A DNA stretch of 43,510 nt, from positions 1-43,510 of the forward strand of contig JAAYIR010000006.1 of NCBI GenBank assembly GCA_012523355.1, written 5' to 3'. A program made the translations under genes and the position numbers. The notes beneath the pieces are model-generated. The model was not told the origin of the DNA, searched no databases, and worked only from the letters and a program-made list of their open reading frames with translations. The DNA comes from a candidate division WS1 bacterium (GTDB taxonomy: Bacteria; Armatimonadota; Zipacnadia; Zipacnadales; Zipacnadaceae). This document shows, piece after piece, positions 23,688-33,866 of the stretch; the first letter of the stretch is position 1; each line of letters starts with the position of its first letter.

Positions 23688-26600
23688 TTACGGCTGGAGG
23701 GCAATCACTGTTGAGTCGCCGCGTTCCAGGCGCAGGCGCAGCGTGGTGAAGCCCTGTTCCACCCGGACCCCGAGCGGGAAACGCTGGCCAATTCCGAGGT
23801 CCACCGGACGCGGGAACTCGCCCTCCACGTGTACAATCTCCTCGGACGTATCATCCACAGAACGGTTCATCGCAAAGAGGTAACGTCGCCCACGCGAATC
23901 CACGCGGGTCACCAGATCCAGGAGATTATCCGCGCCCCAGGCCGTGCGGTTGCCGATCGCCGCGTCCAGCAGGCGGTAGTAGACCTCCTGGGCAGCGTCG
24001 GTGCGCCAGCCGGCCACGCTCACCAGAAGGCCGCCCCGGCCGTAGCGGGAAGAGACGAGAAGAGGCGCGCCCTGGTCATCCGTTAACTCCACCGTGGTCT
24101 CCGCACGGGGGGTGGTGAGGTTGAGTGCCCAGACCCAGTTGTTTTCGTTGCCTGAGACATAGGCCGGAGCACAGGCACCGAGGCTGGTCGTGAGCAGACG
24201 ATTATCGGTGCGGCCGTACGGGTCGTAGACGCCGGGGGGACCGGAGCAGATAAGCCAGCCTCCCTGCCGCACGTAAGCCAGCAGCTTCTCCGCCAGGCCG
24301 GGAGGGAAGTGGGTGGTATAGGGCAAGAGGACCGCCCGGTACTGGCGGAGATCGTGGCCGTCCTCGAGGACCGCCTCCTCGGGGAGGTAGAGGTGGTCGT
24401 AGTTGCCAGGATCGTTGAGGGCTGCGAAGTTGAAGGCCTCCTGCCGCGGCGGGTGATGAGGATACCCTCCGACGGGGGCGCCGCTGGGGTAGCAGTTGAT
24501 GATGGAGGTGTTGGACTGCAGCACGGCCAGTTTGGGAGTGGCGATCCGGGTGGAGAGGAGGAGGTCGCCGTAACGGCTGGATTTGTCCATGGCGATCTTC
24601 ATGAAGGCGGCGGCCGGGCGCAAAATGGTATAGTCCTGGTTCATCTCCAGGAGAGACTGGCCGTAGAACTTGGTCGGGGGAACGTACTCAGACTCGGCGG
24701 ACATGAGGTTCATATAGGTGCGGCCCCAGACCATCCAGCGCCAGAGGCTAATCTCTCCGGTGGCCTGCCACTGCCGCTCGTCCTGATTATGACTGGGGGC
24801 GGACCAGTCCCAGTTGGACTCGTTGAGGAGCTGGGGCTTGTTGAGCAGCCTGGCGAGGGAGTGCTCCCAGACGATGTCGGGGAGTTTCAGGTAAAGCTCC
24901 GAATGGGTTTCGACGAAGTCCATGGCACGCTTGGCGAGCTGCCAATAGTCAATGCCGCAGGTATAGCAGCAACTGTTGAAAAAGGAGGCAGAGCCCTCGC
25001 CGGAGATACCGCAGGGGTGGTCAGGATCGCCGGACTTGATGGCCTCGTAACAGAGCTGGTAGTAGTCCGCGTAGCTCTTCTGCCGCCACTTCTCGAACTC
25101 GTAGGTCAGGGGCGTGGCCTGCTTGCGGGGGACCAGGAGGCCGTCGGGCGGGGGCTCAATCGTCTCGAAAGACTCATAGTTGCTGCCCCAGGCCTGGTTG
25201 AGGGCGGCGATGGTCTTGAAGCGGGACTGCAGATACTGGCGGAAGTTCGCCTTCGCGGTGGGGTTGTAGCCGGTCTCCACGCCTCCGTTGTCTTTGTTCC
25301 CCCCGCGGATGGTGAAGGAAGGCTCCCAGGCGTAGTAATGGAAGATGACCCGTGGGTCCTCGCGCAGCATGCGGGCCTGGGTGTAGCAGAAGTCGCGCAC
25401 CTGCTCCTGGACCAGGGGATGCCAGATATTGAGCGCAGATCGACTGGGAGTTTCACCGGTTGAAGTCTGCAGGAAGATGTCCGGGTCATGGCCGTGGGTG
25501 GCCAGGAAGTAGTCCGTGGCCGCGGCGTTGGTCATGCCGCCCCCGGCGGTGTAGAAGCTGGAGTCGTACTTGAGGCCGGCTTGCTGGTAGCGGCGATAGT
25601 CAGCTTCGTTGAACCAGGTGAAGGGGCCGGAAGCGGGAACGCCGGGAGCACGCATGCCAGGGCGGCCATCGAGCGTGGAGCCGAAGTTGAACCAGCGCTG
25701 CAGGCGCAGGACGTTGTCGGGATGGCCGCAGAGCCCCCAGATGATCCCGGTAGTGCGGCCCCGGGCGTCCATGGTGAGCTCTTGTTGGGGCTGGCCGGGA
25801 CGGCCGACGACCGCGGGTTTGAAGCCGGGGCTGATCCGGGGGGCCAAGTTCCGGGTGAGGGTGGCGAGACGCTGCTCCAGGCCAGCCTGGAGTTGAGGTA
25901 GACCCCGTTCCAGGGTGGTGAGGGTCTCTGCGGCCTCGGTCAGGAGTCGAGTTTGCTCCTGCTGCTGTTCCGCGGTGAGGGTCTTGGGCTTGTGGCGGAG
26001 TTCAAAACCGAGGGCGTAGGCCTGGTCGTAGTTCGTGCGGGCCGAGCCGAGGTCCTCCCAGGCCTGGGCCAGGGGCTCGTATAGGGCAGTGGTGGCAGTG
26101 GGGTCAGGATCGGCCTGGCCAGCCCGCTCGGCATAGAACAGCGCCCGAGCGATCTGGCGGCGCAAATCCTCCAGGGAGGCCAAGGCTATCAGCAGGCGGC
26201 TGTAGCCGTCGGCTACCGGCTGAAGCTGCGGGGTGATCGGCGGCTCGGACTCCGGGAAGCGCGGGATCGGCCCGGCCGGCGGGCCGGCGAGGGTTTGCTC
26301 GAGAGACATCTGGCAACAGAGCTGCCCCTGCGCGTCATTGGCGGTGAAGGTCAGGCGATAGCGCCCCGGCGGGAGGTTGCGCGGAGCGCCGGCCAGTTTG
26401 ATCTGTTTGGAGCTGCCCCCGTCCAGAGAGAGGGGGACGGAGGGAAGTTGCCACTGGCCGGGCCCCCAGACTTCGGCCAGAGAGATGCGGAGGACCGCGG
26501 AGATCGCCTGATGGGTATCGTTGTGAACGGTGTACTCCGGGGTGAAGGCGCGGTTTGCCGGGTAGACATGGCGGGCGTTGGTGGGTTCCACGTACAGGCG

Positions 26601-27203
26601 GGCGTACTGCGCAGGACCATAGGCGCCAGGTTCGGCGGCTGCCTCGATCTGAAAGCAGTCCACCAGGACGGTGCCTTGCTGGTGGCTGATCCAGGGGCTG
26701 AGGGTGCGGATACCGGGAGGCCCCGTGAATTTCCAGGAGTAGCGCGTCCAGTCGGTGGCATCGGTGGTCTTGATGACGCCACGGCCCACTTCCCAGGTGA
26801 AGCGTCCGTCGGCGAAGACGCCGGTCATCTGCACGACGGTCTGAGCGGGTCCTTCGCTACGGACATAGAGGGAGAAGACATAGGAGCGGCCCTCGACACA
26901 AGGCAGCCCGGTATTGGCGAGAGCACTGGGAGCGAGGACGACTTGCCCGCCCTCGGGGGCACTCATGCGCAGAGCGATACGGCCGTCGAGCGCGCCTCGT
27001 TCAACCCAGCCGATACCCCCACCGGGAGCGTAGTTGAGGAAACGCCAGTGGTCAGGGAAGCTGTCCTGGTCCACATTATGCTCGAAGCTGCCGTTCACCA
27101 GCAGGTTACCGGGCAGGGGAGCAAAGGCGGGTGTAACCTCGGCGCGGAGGGGGCCCAGGCTGCTCCAGGCCAGCAGGCCGACGACAACTAATAGCTTACG
27201 CAT
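23688..27203 (-). CDS. Secreted GH42-like (beta-galactosidase-type) glycoside hydrolase
   Basis: 1171 residues from ATG 27203, with AGGAGG upstream. Residues 1-21 are a signal peptide. Residues about 30-190 (NLLVNGSFEHN start) form a carbohydrate-binding beta-sandwich, followed by a further beta domain and a Gln-rich helical stretch (about 390-490). The barrel resembles GH42: FTWFNEADYRRYQQAG, HYYAWEPSF (possible acid/base Glu near 624), FRQYLQSRF with LNQAWGSNYESF (the typical GH42 helix), and LLNESNWDWS (possible nucleophile region near 796). Then a flavodoxin-like domain (YRAVLLPYTTHFPPGL, GGWLICSGPPG) and a C-terminal beta domain. It probably removes galactose-like sugars outside the cytoplasm. 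Substrate and catalytic pair are inferred. It is divergent from the DUF4091 pair. Confidence 0.85.
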   Translation of the reverse strand: MRKLLVVVGLLAWSSLGPLRAEVTPAFAPLPGNLLVNGSFEHNVDQDSFPDHWRFLNYAPGGGIGWVERGALDGRIALRMSAPEGGQVVLAPSALANTGLPCVEGRSYVFSLYVRSEGPAQTVVQMTGVFADGRFTWEVGRGVIKTTDATDWTRYSWKFTGPPGIRTLSPWISHQQGTVLVDCFQIEAAAEPGAYGPAQYARLYVEPTNARHVYPANRAFTPEYTVHNDTHQAISAVLRISLAEVWGPGQWQLPSVPLSLDGGSSKQIKLAGAPRNLPPGRYRLTFTANDAQGQLCCQMSLEQTLAGPPAGPIPRFPESEPPITPQLQPVADGYSRLLIALASLEDLRRQIARALFYAERAGQADPDPTATTALYEPLAQAWEDLGSARTNYDQAYALGFELRHKPKTLTAEQQQEQTRLLTEAAETLTTLERGLPQLQAGLEQRLATLTRNLAPRISPGFKPAVVGRPGQPQQELTMDARGRTTGIIWGLCGHPDNVLRLQRWFNFGSTLDGRPGMRAPGVPASGPFTWFNEADYRRYQQAGLKYDSSFYTAGGGMTNAAATDYFLATHGHDPDIFLQTSTGETPSRSALNIWHPLVQEQVRDFCYTQARMLREDPRVIFHYYAWEPSFTIRGGNKDNGGVETGYNPTAKANFRQYLQSRFKTIAALNQAWGSNYESFETIEPPPDGLLVPRKQATPLTYEFEKWRQKSYADYYQLCYEAIKSGDPDHPCGISGEGSASFFNSCCYTCGIDYWQLAKRAMDFVETHSELYLKLPDIVWEHSLARLLNKPQLLNESNWDWSAPSHNQDERQWQATGEISLWRWMVWGRTYMNLMSAESEYVPPTKFYGQSLLEMNQDYTILRPAAAFMKIAMDKSSRYGDLLLSTRIATPKLAVLQSNTSIINCYPSGAPVGGYPHHPPRQEAFNFAALNDPGNYDHLYLPEEAVLEDGHDLRQYRAVLLPYTTHFPPGLAEKLLAYVRQGGWLICSGPPGVYDPYGRTDNRLLTTSLGACAPAYVSGNENNWVWALNLTTPRAETTVELTDDQGAPLLVSSRYGRGGLLVSVAGWRTDAAQEVYYRLLDAAIGNRTAWGADNLLDLVTRVDSRGRRYLFAMNRSVDDTSEEIVHVEGEFPRPVDLGIGQRFPLGVRVEQGFTTLRLRLERGDSTVIALQP

Positions 27204-27375
27204 GGCAGTTCCTCCTAAAAAGGCTTCTTCTCCGGCGGGTGAAGTATTACCTGTATGAGGGATCCGGGGGCCCGAAGGCGCGGGAGCAGGGAGGATATGG
27301 GCACCATGCCATGAAATAGTCAAGATGGTACCGGCCTCCCATAAATATGTACAAGTACTTGAGGAGGTTGGGCTA

Positions 27376-27402
27376 GAGCTAGAGGGGAAATTCTTCTAGC
27401 TC
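27376..27402. promoter_or_regulatory. Inverted repeat, possible operator between divergent glycosidase genes
   Basis: GAGCTAGA (27376-27383) and TCTAGCTC (27395-27402) are perfect inverted arms with an 11-nt spacer, about 52 nt before the start of the DUF4091 pair. The 250-bp region 27204-27453 between divergent genes also holds AAGTACTT-type short palindromes, but I find no convincing -35/-10 pair in it. Confidence 0.4.
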
Positions 27403-27453
27403 ATGGATTGGATCAGTCAACCCGAAAGTCACAGAGAAAGGCTAGTGAACAAA

Positions 27454-30400
27454 ATGAATGTCAACGCTGCGACTTCCCGCGTTCTGCTCTTCTGTGCGGT
27501 CTTGTTGCTGGTGCTGGCCAGCCTGGCCGCCGGGCAGGAGGCGCGCGACCCGAACGCGGGCGAGTACGTCCTCAACGCCTACCGTACCGCGCAGCCGCCA
27601 GCGCTGGATGGCAAGGACGAGGATGCCTGCTGGCAGGGAGCGGAGGTGGCTAAGGACTTCGTGGTATTCATGAAGCCGGAGATCCCCGCCACACCGCAGA
27701 CCGAGTGTCGGGTGGCTTATGATGCGACAAACCTGTATGTTTTCTGGAAGATGTATGAGCCGGATGTGAGCAAGGTACCCCGGATTCTTGAGGAGACGCG
27801 GGATTTCATCACCCCCGCAGATTCTGGGGAGCTGATGCTGGATCCGGGTAACACGGACAAGTATTACTTCCAGCTTATCTCCAATGCCAGCGGGCACCTC
27901 TTTGACGCCAGCCGACGAGCGGGGACGCGTACGGGCATCTGGTACGATCTGGCCTACGACGCCTACGGCTTCAGTCCGGACTGGAAGGTGGCCATCGGCA
28001 GCTTCGAGGGAGGCTGGACGATGGAGCAGCAGGTGCCCTTTGGGGACCTGGTCGGCCCCGGCGAGATGTGCACCACTCCGCAGCCAGGGGAGGTCTGGGG
28101 GCTTTCCTTCTGTCGCAATTCCTCGACCGGCGAGCGGTTCACCCAGTGGTCGCCGAGCTTCCGGCCAGGCTTCCGCGATCCGCCGAGCTTTGGGCACGTC
28201 TTTTTCCGGGGCTTCAAGAGCGGAGAGCGGCTTCCGGTAATCACCAAGGCGGAACCTGGGGAGCTTTTCTATGGTCCGAGCGGGTTCTCTTTCACTCTGG
28301 AAGGCGTAAAGGCACCGATACAGGCGACAGGCATGGTGAGCCGGGACGGAGTGACGAAGGATCTGCAGCCAGTGACATTGGAGCAAGATGGGACGCTCAC
28401 ACTGGCTTATCACCTGCTGGAGAGCGGTAACAGCTATCTGAGCTTCAGTCTAAAGGCAGGGGAGGAGATCATCTACACGGGTCAAGCCTTTGCCAAGCTG
28501 CCGCGGACTGAGCAGATACTGACCGAGATGGACCAGCAGCTCGAGGCGGGCCAGAAGTACCTGATCCAGGCCGGGACTCCGCATCGCTCGTTTGTGCTGC
28601 TGCGCGGTAGGCTGCAGAACTTCGCTCGGAAGGTGCAGGGGGCGCGGGAAGCCTTCGCCCGCAAGGAGCAGCTGTCGGTACCGGAATGGCGGGAGCTGGT
28701 GGAGACGATTGATGCGCGGGCCGACGAGTGGAAGGCGCTGGAGTATGACCTGCATCTCGCGCAGCTTTACCCGACTAAGGCGCCCGATACGCCGCTGCGT
28801 TATGCTGTGGGAATCGGGACCTCGTATGACAAGTTCTATCCCGACCTGTGCTATCGCGGCTCGCTGACGGAACCGGTGAGCCTGCACCTGGCCGGGAACG
28901 AGTACGGCTCCTTCCAGCTGGTGATCGTGCCTTTCTGGACGGAAGTCAACAACCTGACCTTCACCTTCTCGGACTTGTCCGGTCCTGGGGGGACGAAGGT
29001 CAGCGCAGACAACTATCGCTGGTTCCGGCAGGAGTACGTGAAGCTGGAGAACCGGGACCCCGACGATCCGGCAGCGCCTCATGCCCTGGAGCCGGATCCG
29101 CTGCTGGAGGGCGCGCCGGTTTCTGTCAAGGCGGGGACGCTTCAGCCGGTGTGGGTGGACCTGTACCTGCCAGCGGGGACGCCCGCAGGGACTTATCGGG
29201 GGAAGGTCACAGTAAGCGACGGCCAGCAGTCCACGGAGCGAGACATCATGGTCACGGCGTACGGCGTGGACCTGCCGGCGCGCTGCGCCCTGCAGACCGA
29301 CTGGTGGTTTGGGATGGGGACCTGGCTGCGCGAGTTCTACGGCCGAGGTGGCCCCGCCTATACCCCGGAGATCTTCGCGCGGCAAGCGGCGGTGCTGGGG
29401 CGCTATCGGTGCGGCGCCTTTCCGGCGGACTGGACCACCATTCCTCAGCAGGTCCCGATTTATCGCGAGGCGGACGGGAGCTTCAGTTTCGACTGGAGCA
29501 CCTTCGACAAGTACGTGGAGATCTCCAAGCAGCAGAACACGAACCTGTATTCAGCCGCCTTGAGCTGTAACGGTGGGTGGGTGAACGTCGTGAACAGCCC
29601 CGGATGCACGATCATTGACCGCGCGACCGGGGAGAAGCGCCAGCTTAAGGACTACTACCAGGCCGAGGGCAACTGGCGCACCAACCGCGACTACTATCGC
29701 AACAACCCGTTGTACCGTGACTTCCTGGTCAAGTACGTTGCGCACCTGAAGGAACTGGGTATCCTGGAGGACTGCTACTGGGAGATATATGACGAAGCCA
29801 ACCCGAGGGATCCCGACGTGGTGGCGCACAGCCGCTTCATCCATGAAGTAGTGCCGGAGCTGAAACTGATGAACTACGGTATGCAGCCCCTGGGGCTGAA
29901 GTCGGAGGACAGCATCCTGGATGTCGTGGGCGGCTGGGCGCCGGGGTTGCACTACTTCGACAGCAAGCCCGGCCTGTATGAGTCGCTGTTGGAGCGCAAG
30001 GAGAAGTACGGGCAATTCATGGGCGCGTACGTTTGCGGGGAGGGAGTGGACGGCGAGGGCAACTACTCGCCCTTCCGCAACTTCAACCGGCCATTGATCT
30101 CCGTACGGATGAACGGCTGGGCGGCGTGGCGCTGGCAGCTCGATGAGTACCTGCTCTTCATGCTGCAGAGCGTGCCCGCAGAAAATGCCAAGAAGCCGCC
30201 GGAGGAGCGCTGGCCGAATACCATGTGGTCAGACGGCGCCTGGCGCTGCGGAGGGTTGATCTATCCCGGCCCTGATTACGACGTGGTGCCCGGGATGATG
30301 CTATCCAATGCGCGCGATGGGCTGGAGGATTTCGACTTGATGGCCATCCTGCGCGAGGAGGCTAAAGGGCTGGACAAGACGCGCGACGCGGCGCTGCTGG

Positions 30401-30543
30401 CCAGAGTCGAGAAGGCACTGGACATCCACCCGGAGATTTATCAAGACACGTTGCACTGGACCAAGGACCCCGCCGTGCTCGAGGCCCGGCGTGACCAGGT
30501 GGCGGCGCTGATCCTGGAAGTCAGGAAGGTGACGAAAGGGTAG
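27454..30543 (+). CDS. Secreted DUF4091 / GH123-like protein, first of a tandem pair
   Basis: 1029 residues from ATG 27454, which starts a clean signal peptide (VLLFCAVLLLVLASLAAGQ); ATG 27403 and GTG 27445 are in-frame alternatives. GAGAAAGG lies 12 nt upstream. Residues about 40-260 are a CBM9-like domain (LDGKDEDACWQGAEVAKDF; TECRVAYDATNLYVFWKM). A helical stretch (about 360-430) and a beta domain follow, then a TIM barrel. YDEANPR (D780-E781) matches the Asp-Glu pair used by GH123 N-acetylgalactosaminidases for substrate-assisted catalysis. The C-terminal DUF4091 region is marked by SNARDGLEDFDLMAILRE. Probably an extracellular or periplasmic hexosaminidase-like enzyme; the substrate is not shown. 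Confidence 0.85.
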   Translation: MNVNAATSRVLLFCAVLLLVLASLAAGQEARDPNAGEYVLNAYRTAQPPALDGKDEDACWQGAEVAKDFVVFMKPEIPATPQTECRVAYDATNLYVFWKMYEPDVSKVPRILEETRDFITPADSGELMLDPGNTDKYYFQLISNASGHLFDASRRAGTRTGIWYDLAYDAYGFSPDWKVAIGSFEGGWTMEQQVPFGDLVGPGEMCTTPQPGEVWGLSFCRNSSTGERFTQWSPSFRPGFRDPPSFGHVFFRGFKSGERLPVITKAEPGELFYGPSGFSFTLEGVKAPIQATGMVSRDGVTKDLQPVTLEQDGTLTLAYHLLESGNSYLSFSLKAGEEIIYTGQAFAKLPRTEQILTEMDQQLEAGQKYLIQAGTPHRSFVLLRGRLQNFARKVQGAREAFARKEQLSVPEWRELVETIDARADEWKALEYDLHLAQLYPTKAPDTPLRYAVGIGTSYDKFYPDLCYRGSLTEPVSLHLAGNEYGSFQLVIVPFWTEVNNLTFTFSDLSGPGGTKVSADNYRWFRQEYVKLENRDPDDPAAPHALEPDPLLEGAPVSVKAGTLQPVWVDLYLPAGTPAGTYRGKVTVSDGQQSTERDIMVTAYGVDLPARCALQTDWWFGMGTWLREFYGRGGPAYTPEIFARQAAVLGRYRCGAFPADWTTIPQQVPIYREADGSFSFDWSTFDKYVEISKQQNTNLYSAALSCNGGWVNVVNSPGCTIIDRATGEKRQLKDYYQAEGNWRTNRDYYRNNPLYRDFLVKYVAHLKELGILEDCYWEIYDEANPRDPDVVAHSRFIHEVVPELKLMNYGMQPLGLKSEDSILDVVGGWAPGLHYFDSKPGLYESLLERKEKYGQFMGAYVCGEGVDGEGNYSPFRNFNRPLISVRMNGWAAWRWQLDEYLLFMLQSVPAENAKKPPEERWPNTMWSDGAWRCGGLIYPGPDYDVVPGMMLSNARDGLEDFDLMAILREEAKGLDKTRDAALLARVEKALDIHPEIYQDTLHWTKDPAVLEARRDQVAALILEVRKVTKG

Positions 30544-33500
30544 TGATTCGCTTGCGGAATCTCAGCCGACTTACAGCGACCTGTTGTCTGTGGGTGGTGG
30601 GGGCGCTGCTCTGCGCCCCTGTCGCCGCCCAGACTGCCCCGGAGTTCCCTCCGGTGAGCAGCTACCAGATGCATATCTACTGGACTGACACCCCTCCGGA
30701 GCTGGATGGCAAGGGCGAGGACCTCTGCTGGGCGGAGGCCGAGCCGGCGAAGGACTTCGGTCTGTACCAGCTCAAACCCAATGGGCATTTCGATCGGATG
30801 ATAGACTGGGCGCAGGTAAAGACGGAGGTGCGGCTGGCTTACGACGCCGAGTACCTGTACGCTTTCCTCAGCATGGAGGAGCCCGACGCCCGGATGCTGG
30901 CGGGCCAGTTACAGCGCCCGGCTCCGGATCTGGAAGAGAAGCTCCAGGACTACCTGGCGGGCGGCGACTGGGTGCGCATGTATCTGTGCACCCAGCAGGT
31001 GGGGAATGCGAAGGGCCCGACGATGGACCGGCAGAGCGATTCCCTGGACCTGGTCATGACCCCCTCCGGCTGGAAAAACATTAGCGTGGCCTGGGTCGGC
31101 GGCCATGCGATGATAGACTACCTAATGCGGCAGAAGCTGACGCCGCAGTGGGACCTGGTGGTGGGCAGTCAGCCGGGTGGCTGGACGCTGGAGATGCGCG
31201 TCTCCTTCCGCGACCTCGCGCAGCTTGACGGGAGCTTCAACACGCCACAGCCGGGGGACAAGTGGCGGGTGGACTTTCTCCGGCGGCGGGCCTCAGGCGA
31301 GGAGCTCTCGAAATGGACCGCTAACATCACCAGCCCATTGATGGACTACCTCTGGCGCGCGAATCGCATGTTCGGCACCGCTACCTTCATGGGACGGAAG
31401 GCCGGGGAGAAGCTGCCGGTGATCAGGCTGGAGAAGCCGGGGGATCCCGGCACGTTGCGGGTCACCTTCCAGGGGCCGGAGGATCGGCTGCCGGGCTACC
31501 CGAAGTTCTGCGATGAACTGGCCCCGCGCCTGGGGCCGGGAGCTGTGCATCTGGACATCAAGGAGGCGCCCGGTCCGCTCACGGCGCGCCTGATTGTCTC
31601 GCGCAACGGTGAGGCGCGGCCACTGGTTACAACGGAGTTTGCGCTCCCCGAAGGCGCTATTGACCTGCCCTACCGGCTGCTGGCAGGCGGGCAGTATCAG
31701 TTTGATGCAGAGGTGTTTTCTGGAGAGCGGCTGATTTATGCTGGACGGCTGCTGTACAAGGCGGAGACGCCAGGGTCCGTACTGGCTCAGGACCTGGAGG
31801 CGGCGCGGGCGGCAGCGGCTAAACGGGCTAACCTGCATCCGGCGATTCGAGGTCTCAGCACGCGCCTGGATGACTTCGCGGGGCGGTGCGACGACGTACG
31901 CCAGCGCCTCACTGCCGCCGCTGAACCTCTGGATGATGCGACCTGGGAGAATATGGTCAAAGAACTCGCTGAGCTGACTGCGGAGTGGAAGACGCTGGAT
32001 TATTCCGTGTACCTGGTCAGCCTGTATCCCGGCAAGTCCGCGGAGGAGCTGGTGCGCTTTGCCCTGGGTGCGGGCATGGCGGACGATAAGTTCTACCGCC
32101 AGACCCATTATGAGGGCTCTTTGGATGAACCCCTCCGGCTGAAGCTGGCCGGGGGCGAGTATGGCTCCTATCAACTGGTGCTCATGCCCTTCTGGCGCGA
32201 CGTGGAGGAGGTCACTGTGACGTGCTCGGCACTGAGCGACGGTGAGGGGCACACGATTCCGGCGGGGGAGACGCGTTGGTTCCGGGTGGACTACGTCAAG
32301 ATGACGGGCTGGGACGGACAGCCTCTAAGGGGCAAGGACTACTGGTACGAGCCGGATATCCTGTGGCCAGGGAAGCCCTTTACGGCTCCGGCGGGACAGA
32401 ACTCAGTTCTGTGGGTGGACCAGTATCTGCCACCGGGCACTCCGGCGGGCGTCTATCGTGGGACGGTTACTGTCTCGGGCGGCGGGAGCTCGGTCAGTCG
32501 CCCGGTGGAGATCACGGCCTATGGCTTCGATCTGCCGGTGAGGAGCTCGCTGGAGACCGACTGGTGGTGGAGCCCCGGGGTCTCGTGGTACAACGAGAAT
32601 CCGGGCTTCAAGTACTGGGCCGAGACGCCCAAGTACACCGTGGAGCTGTTCCGCCGGCATACGGGGATCCTGAGTCGCTATCGCGTGGGCACGATGATCA
32701 ACGATGCCCTGCTGCATCCCAAACTGGTGGTCTACCACGAGGAGGACGGAAGCTTCAGCTTCGACTTTAGCGTGGTGGACGAGTGGTTGCAGGTGGGCCT
32801 GGACCATCACGCCAGCGCCTTCTGGTCTAACCAAAGCCCCAACAATGGCTGGACGAGCTACCTGAACTCGCAGAACCTGACCATCATCGAGCGAGCCACC
32901 GGGGAGAAGAAACGGCTCAAAGATTACTATACAGGCGAGGGCGAGCCGAACTGGCGTACCAACGCCAGGTACTACCAGGAGAACCCGGTGTACCGGGCCT
33001 TCCTGCCGGCGTGGGCGAAGCACCTCAAGGAGTTGGGTATCGCCAAGTTCTCCTATTATGAGGTGTTTGATGAGACGTTCACCCCAGAGATGCTGGAGCA
33101 TCACAGCTTCTTCCGGGAAGTGGCGCCGGACTTGCAGCTCTGCTGCTTTGGGTTTGATCCTACGCGGCGGATCAAGCAGGAGGGTCCGGACTTCGGCAGG
33201 GATGCCTACGGTCTGGTGGATGCCTGGGCGCCGGGACTGGGGCGGTTTGAGACCATACCGGGGATGCACCAGGAATGCCTGGAACGCAGAGAGAAGTACG
33301 GGGAGAAGATCTGGACCTATAGCGCGGGGGAGGGGCAGGACAGCCTGGGGAACTATACGCCACATACCCGCTACGACCGGCCGTATCTCGCCCAACGAAT
33401 GGTGGGGTGGATGGCTTGGGAGTACGAGCTTGACGGCTACCTGCTGTTCAACCTGACGGGCATATGGGACAACAACAAGCGGAGCAAACCCTTCGATCAG

Positions 33501-33845
33501 CGCTGGCCGAAGAGCGAGTGGGAGTGTCCGGCTACCATGTGGGGCGGGAGCCTACTGTACCCGCCGCCGACGCCGGAGGAGGACTTCCTGGTGGGCATGC
33601 GGATTTCTAACGCCCGCGACGGCCTGGAGGACTACGAGTACTTTGCCCTGTTGCGCGAAGCGGCGAAGCGACTCGACCCACAGAAAAATGCGGATTTGCT
33701 GAAGCGCATCCAAACCGCGCTGGAGATTGAGCCGGAGATCGTCACCTCGGCCTACGTGTGGACCAAGGAGCGGGAGAAGCTGGAGGCCAAACGCGACCAG
33801 CTAGCAGCCTTGATCCTGGAGGCCAGGAAGGCGACGGCCGAGTAG
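30543..33845 (+). CDS. Secreted DUF4091 / GH123-like protein, second of a tandem pair
   Basis: 1100 residues. The GTG start (30543) shares one base with the stop of the previous gene (TAGTG), and AAAGGG sits just upstream, so the pair is translationally coupled. Residues 1-29 are a signal peptide. The architecture repeats the first gene: CBM9-like (LDGKGEDLCWAEAEPAKDF; VRLAYDAEYLYAFLSM), helical segment, beta domain, TIM barrel with VFDETFTPE (D843-E844 as the GH123-like dyad), and DUF4091 end (ISNARDGLEDYEYFALLREAA). The shared plan shows a gene duplication; divergence is wide enough that the substrates may differ. It is followed by a strong hairpin against a convergent gene. Confidence 0.85.
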   Translation: MIRLRNLSRLTATCCLWVVGALLCAPVAAQTAPEFPPVSSYQMHIYWTDTPPELDGKGEDLCWAEAEPAKDFGLYQLKPNGHFDRMIDWAQVKTEVRLAYDAEYLYAFLSMEEPDARMLAGQLQRPAPDLEEKLQDYLAGGDWVRMYLCTQQVGNAKGPTMDRQSDSLDLVMTPSGWKNISVAWVGGHAMIDYLMRQKLTPQWDLVVGSQPGGWTLEMRVSFRDLAQLDGSFNTPQPGDKWRVDFLRRRASGEELSKWTANITSPLMDYLWRANRMFGTATFMGRKAGEKLPVIRLEKPGDPGTLRVTFQGPEDRLPGYPKFCDELAPRLGPGAVHLDIKEAPGPLTARLIVSRNGEARPLVTTEFALPEGAIDLPYRLLAGGQYQFDAEVFSGERLIYAGRLLYKAETPGSVLAQDLEAARAAAAKRANLHPAIRGLSTRLDDFAGRCDDVRQRLTAAAEPLDDATWENMVKELAELTAEWKTLDYSVYLVSLYPGKSAEELVRFALGAGMADDKFYRQTHYEGSLDEPLRLKLAGGEYGSYQLVLMPFWRDVEEVTVTCSALSDGEGHTIPAGETRWFRVDYVKMTGWDGQPLRGKDYWYEPDILWPGKPFTAPAGQNSVLWVDQYLPPGTPAGVYRGTVTVSGGGSSVSRPVEITAYGFDLPVRSSLETDWWWSPGVSWYNENPGFKYWAETPKYTVELFRRHTGILSRYRVGTMINDALLHPKLVVYHEEDGSFSFDFSVVDEWLQVGLDHHASAFWSNQSPNNGWTSYLNSQNLTIIERATGEKKRLKDYYTGEGEPNWRTNARYYQENPVYRAFLPAWAKHLKELGIAKFSYYEVFDETFTPEMLEHHSFFREVAPDLQLCCFGFDPTRRIKQEGPDFGRDAYGLVDAWAPGLGRFETIPGMHQECLERREKYGEKIWTYSAGEGQDSLGNYTPHTRYDRPYLAQRMVGWMAWEYELDGYLLFNLTGIWDNNKRSKPFDQRWPKSEWECPATMWGGSLLYPPPTPEEDFLVGMRISNARDGLEDYEYFALLREAAKRLDPQKNADLLKRIQTALEIEPEIVTSAYVWTKEREKLEAKRDQLAALILEARKATAE

Positions 33846-33866
33846 ACTCTTCTACGGGGAAGGTGA

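Noticed and set aside
27260-27330. A minus-strand promoter TTGACT-N18-CATATC for the GH42-like gene.
   Set aside because: The -10 matches only 3 of 6 and there is no supporting context.
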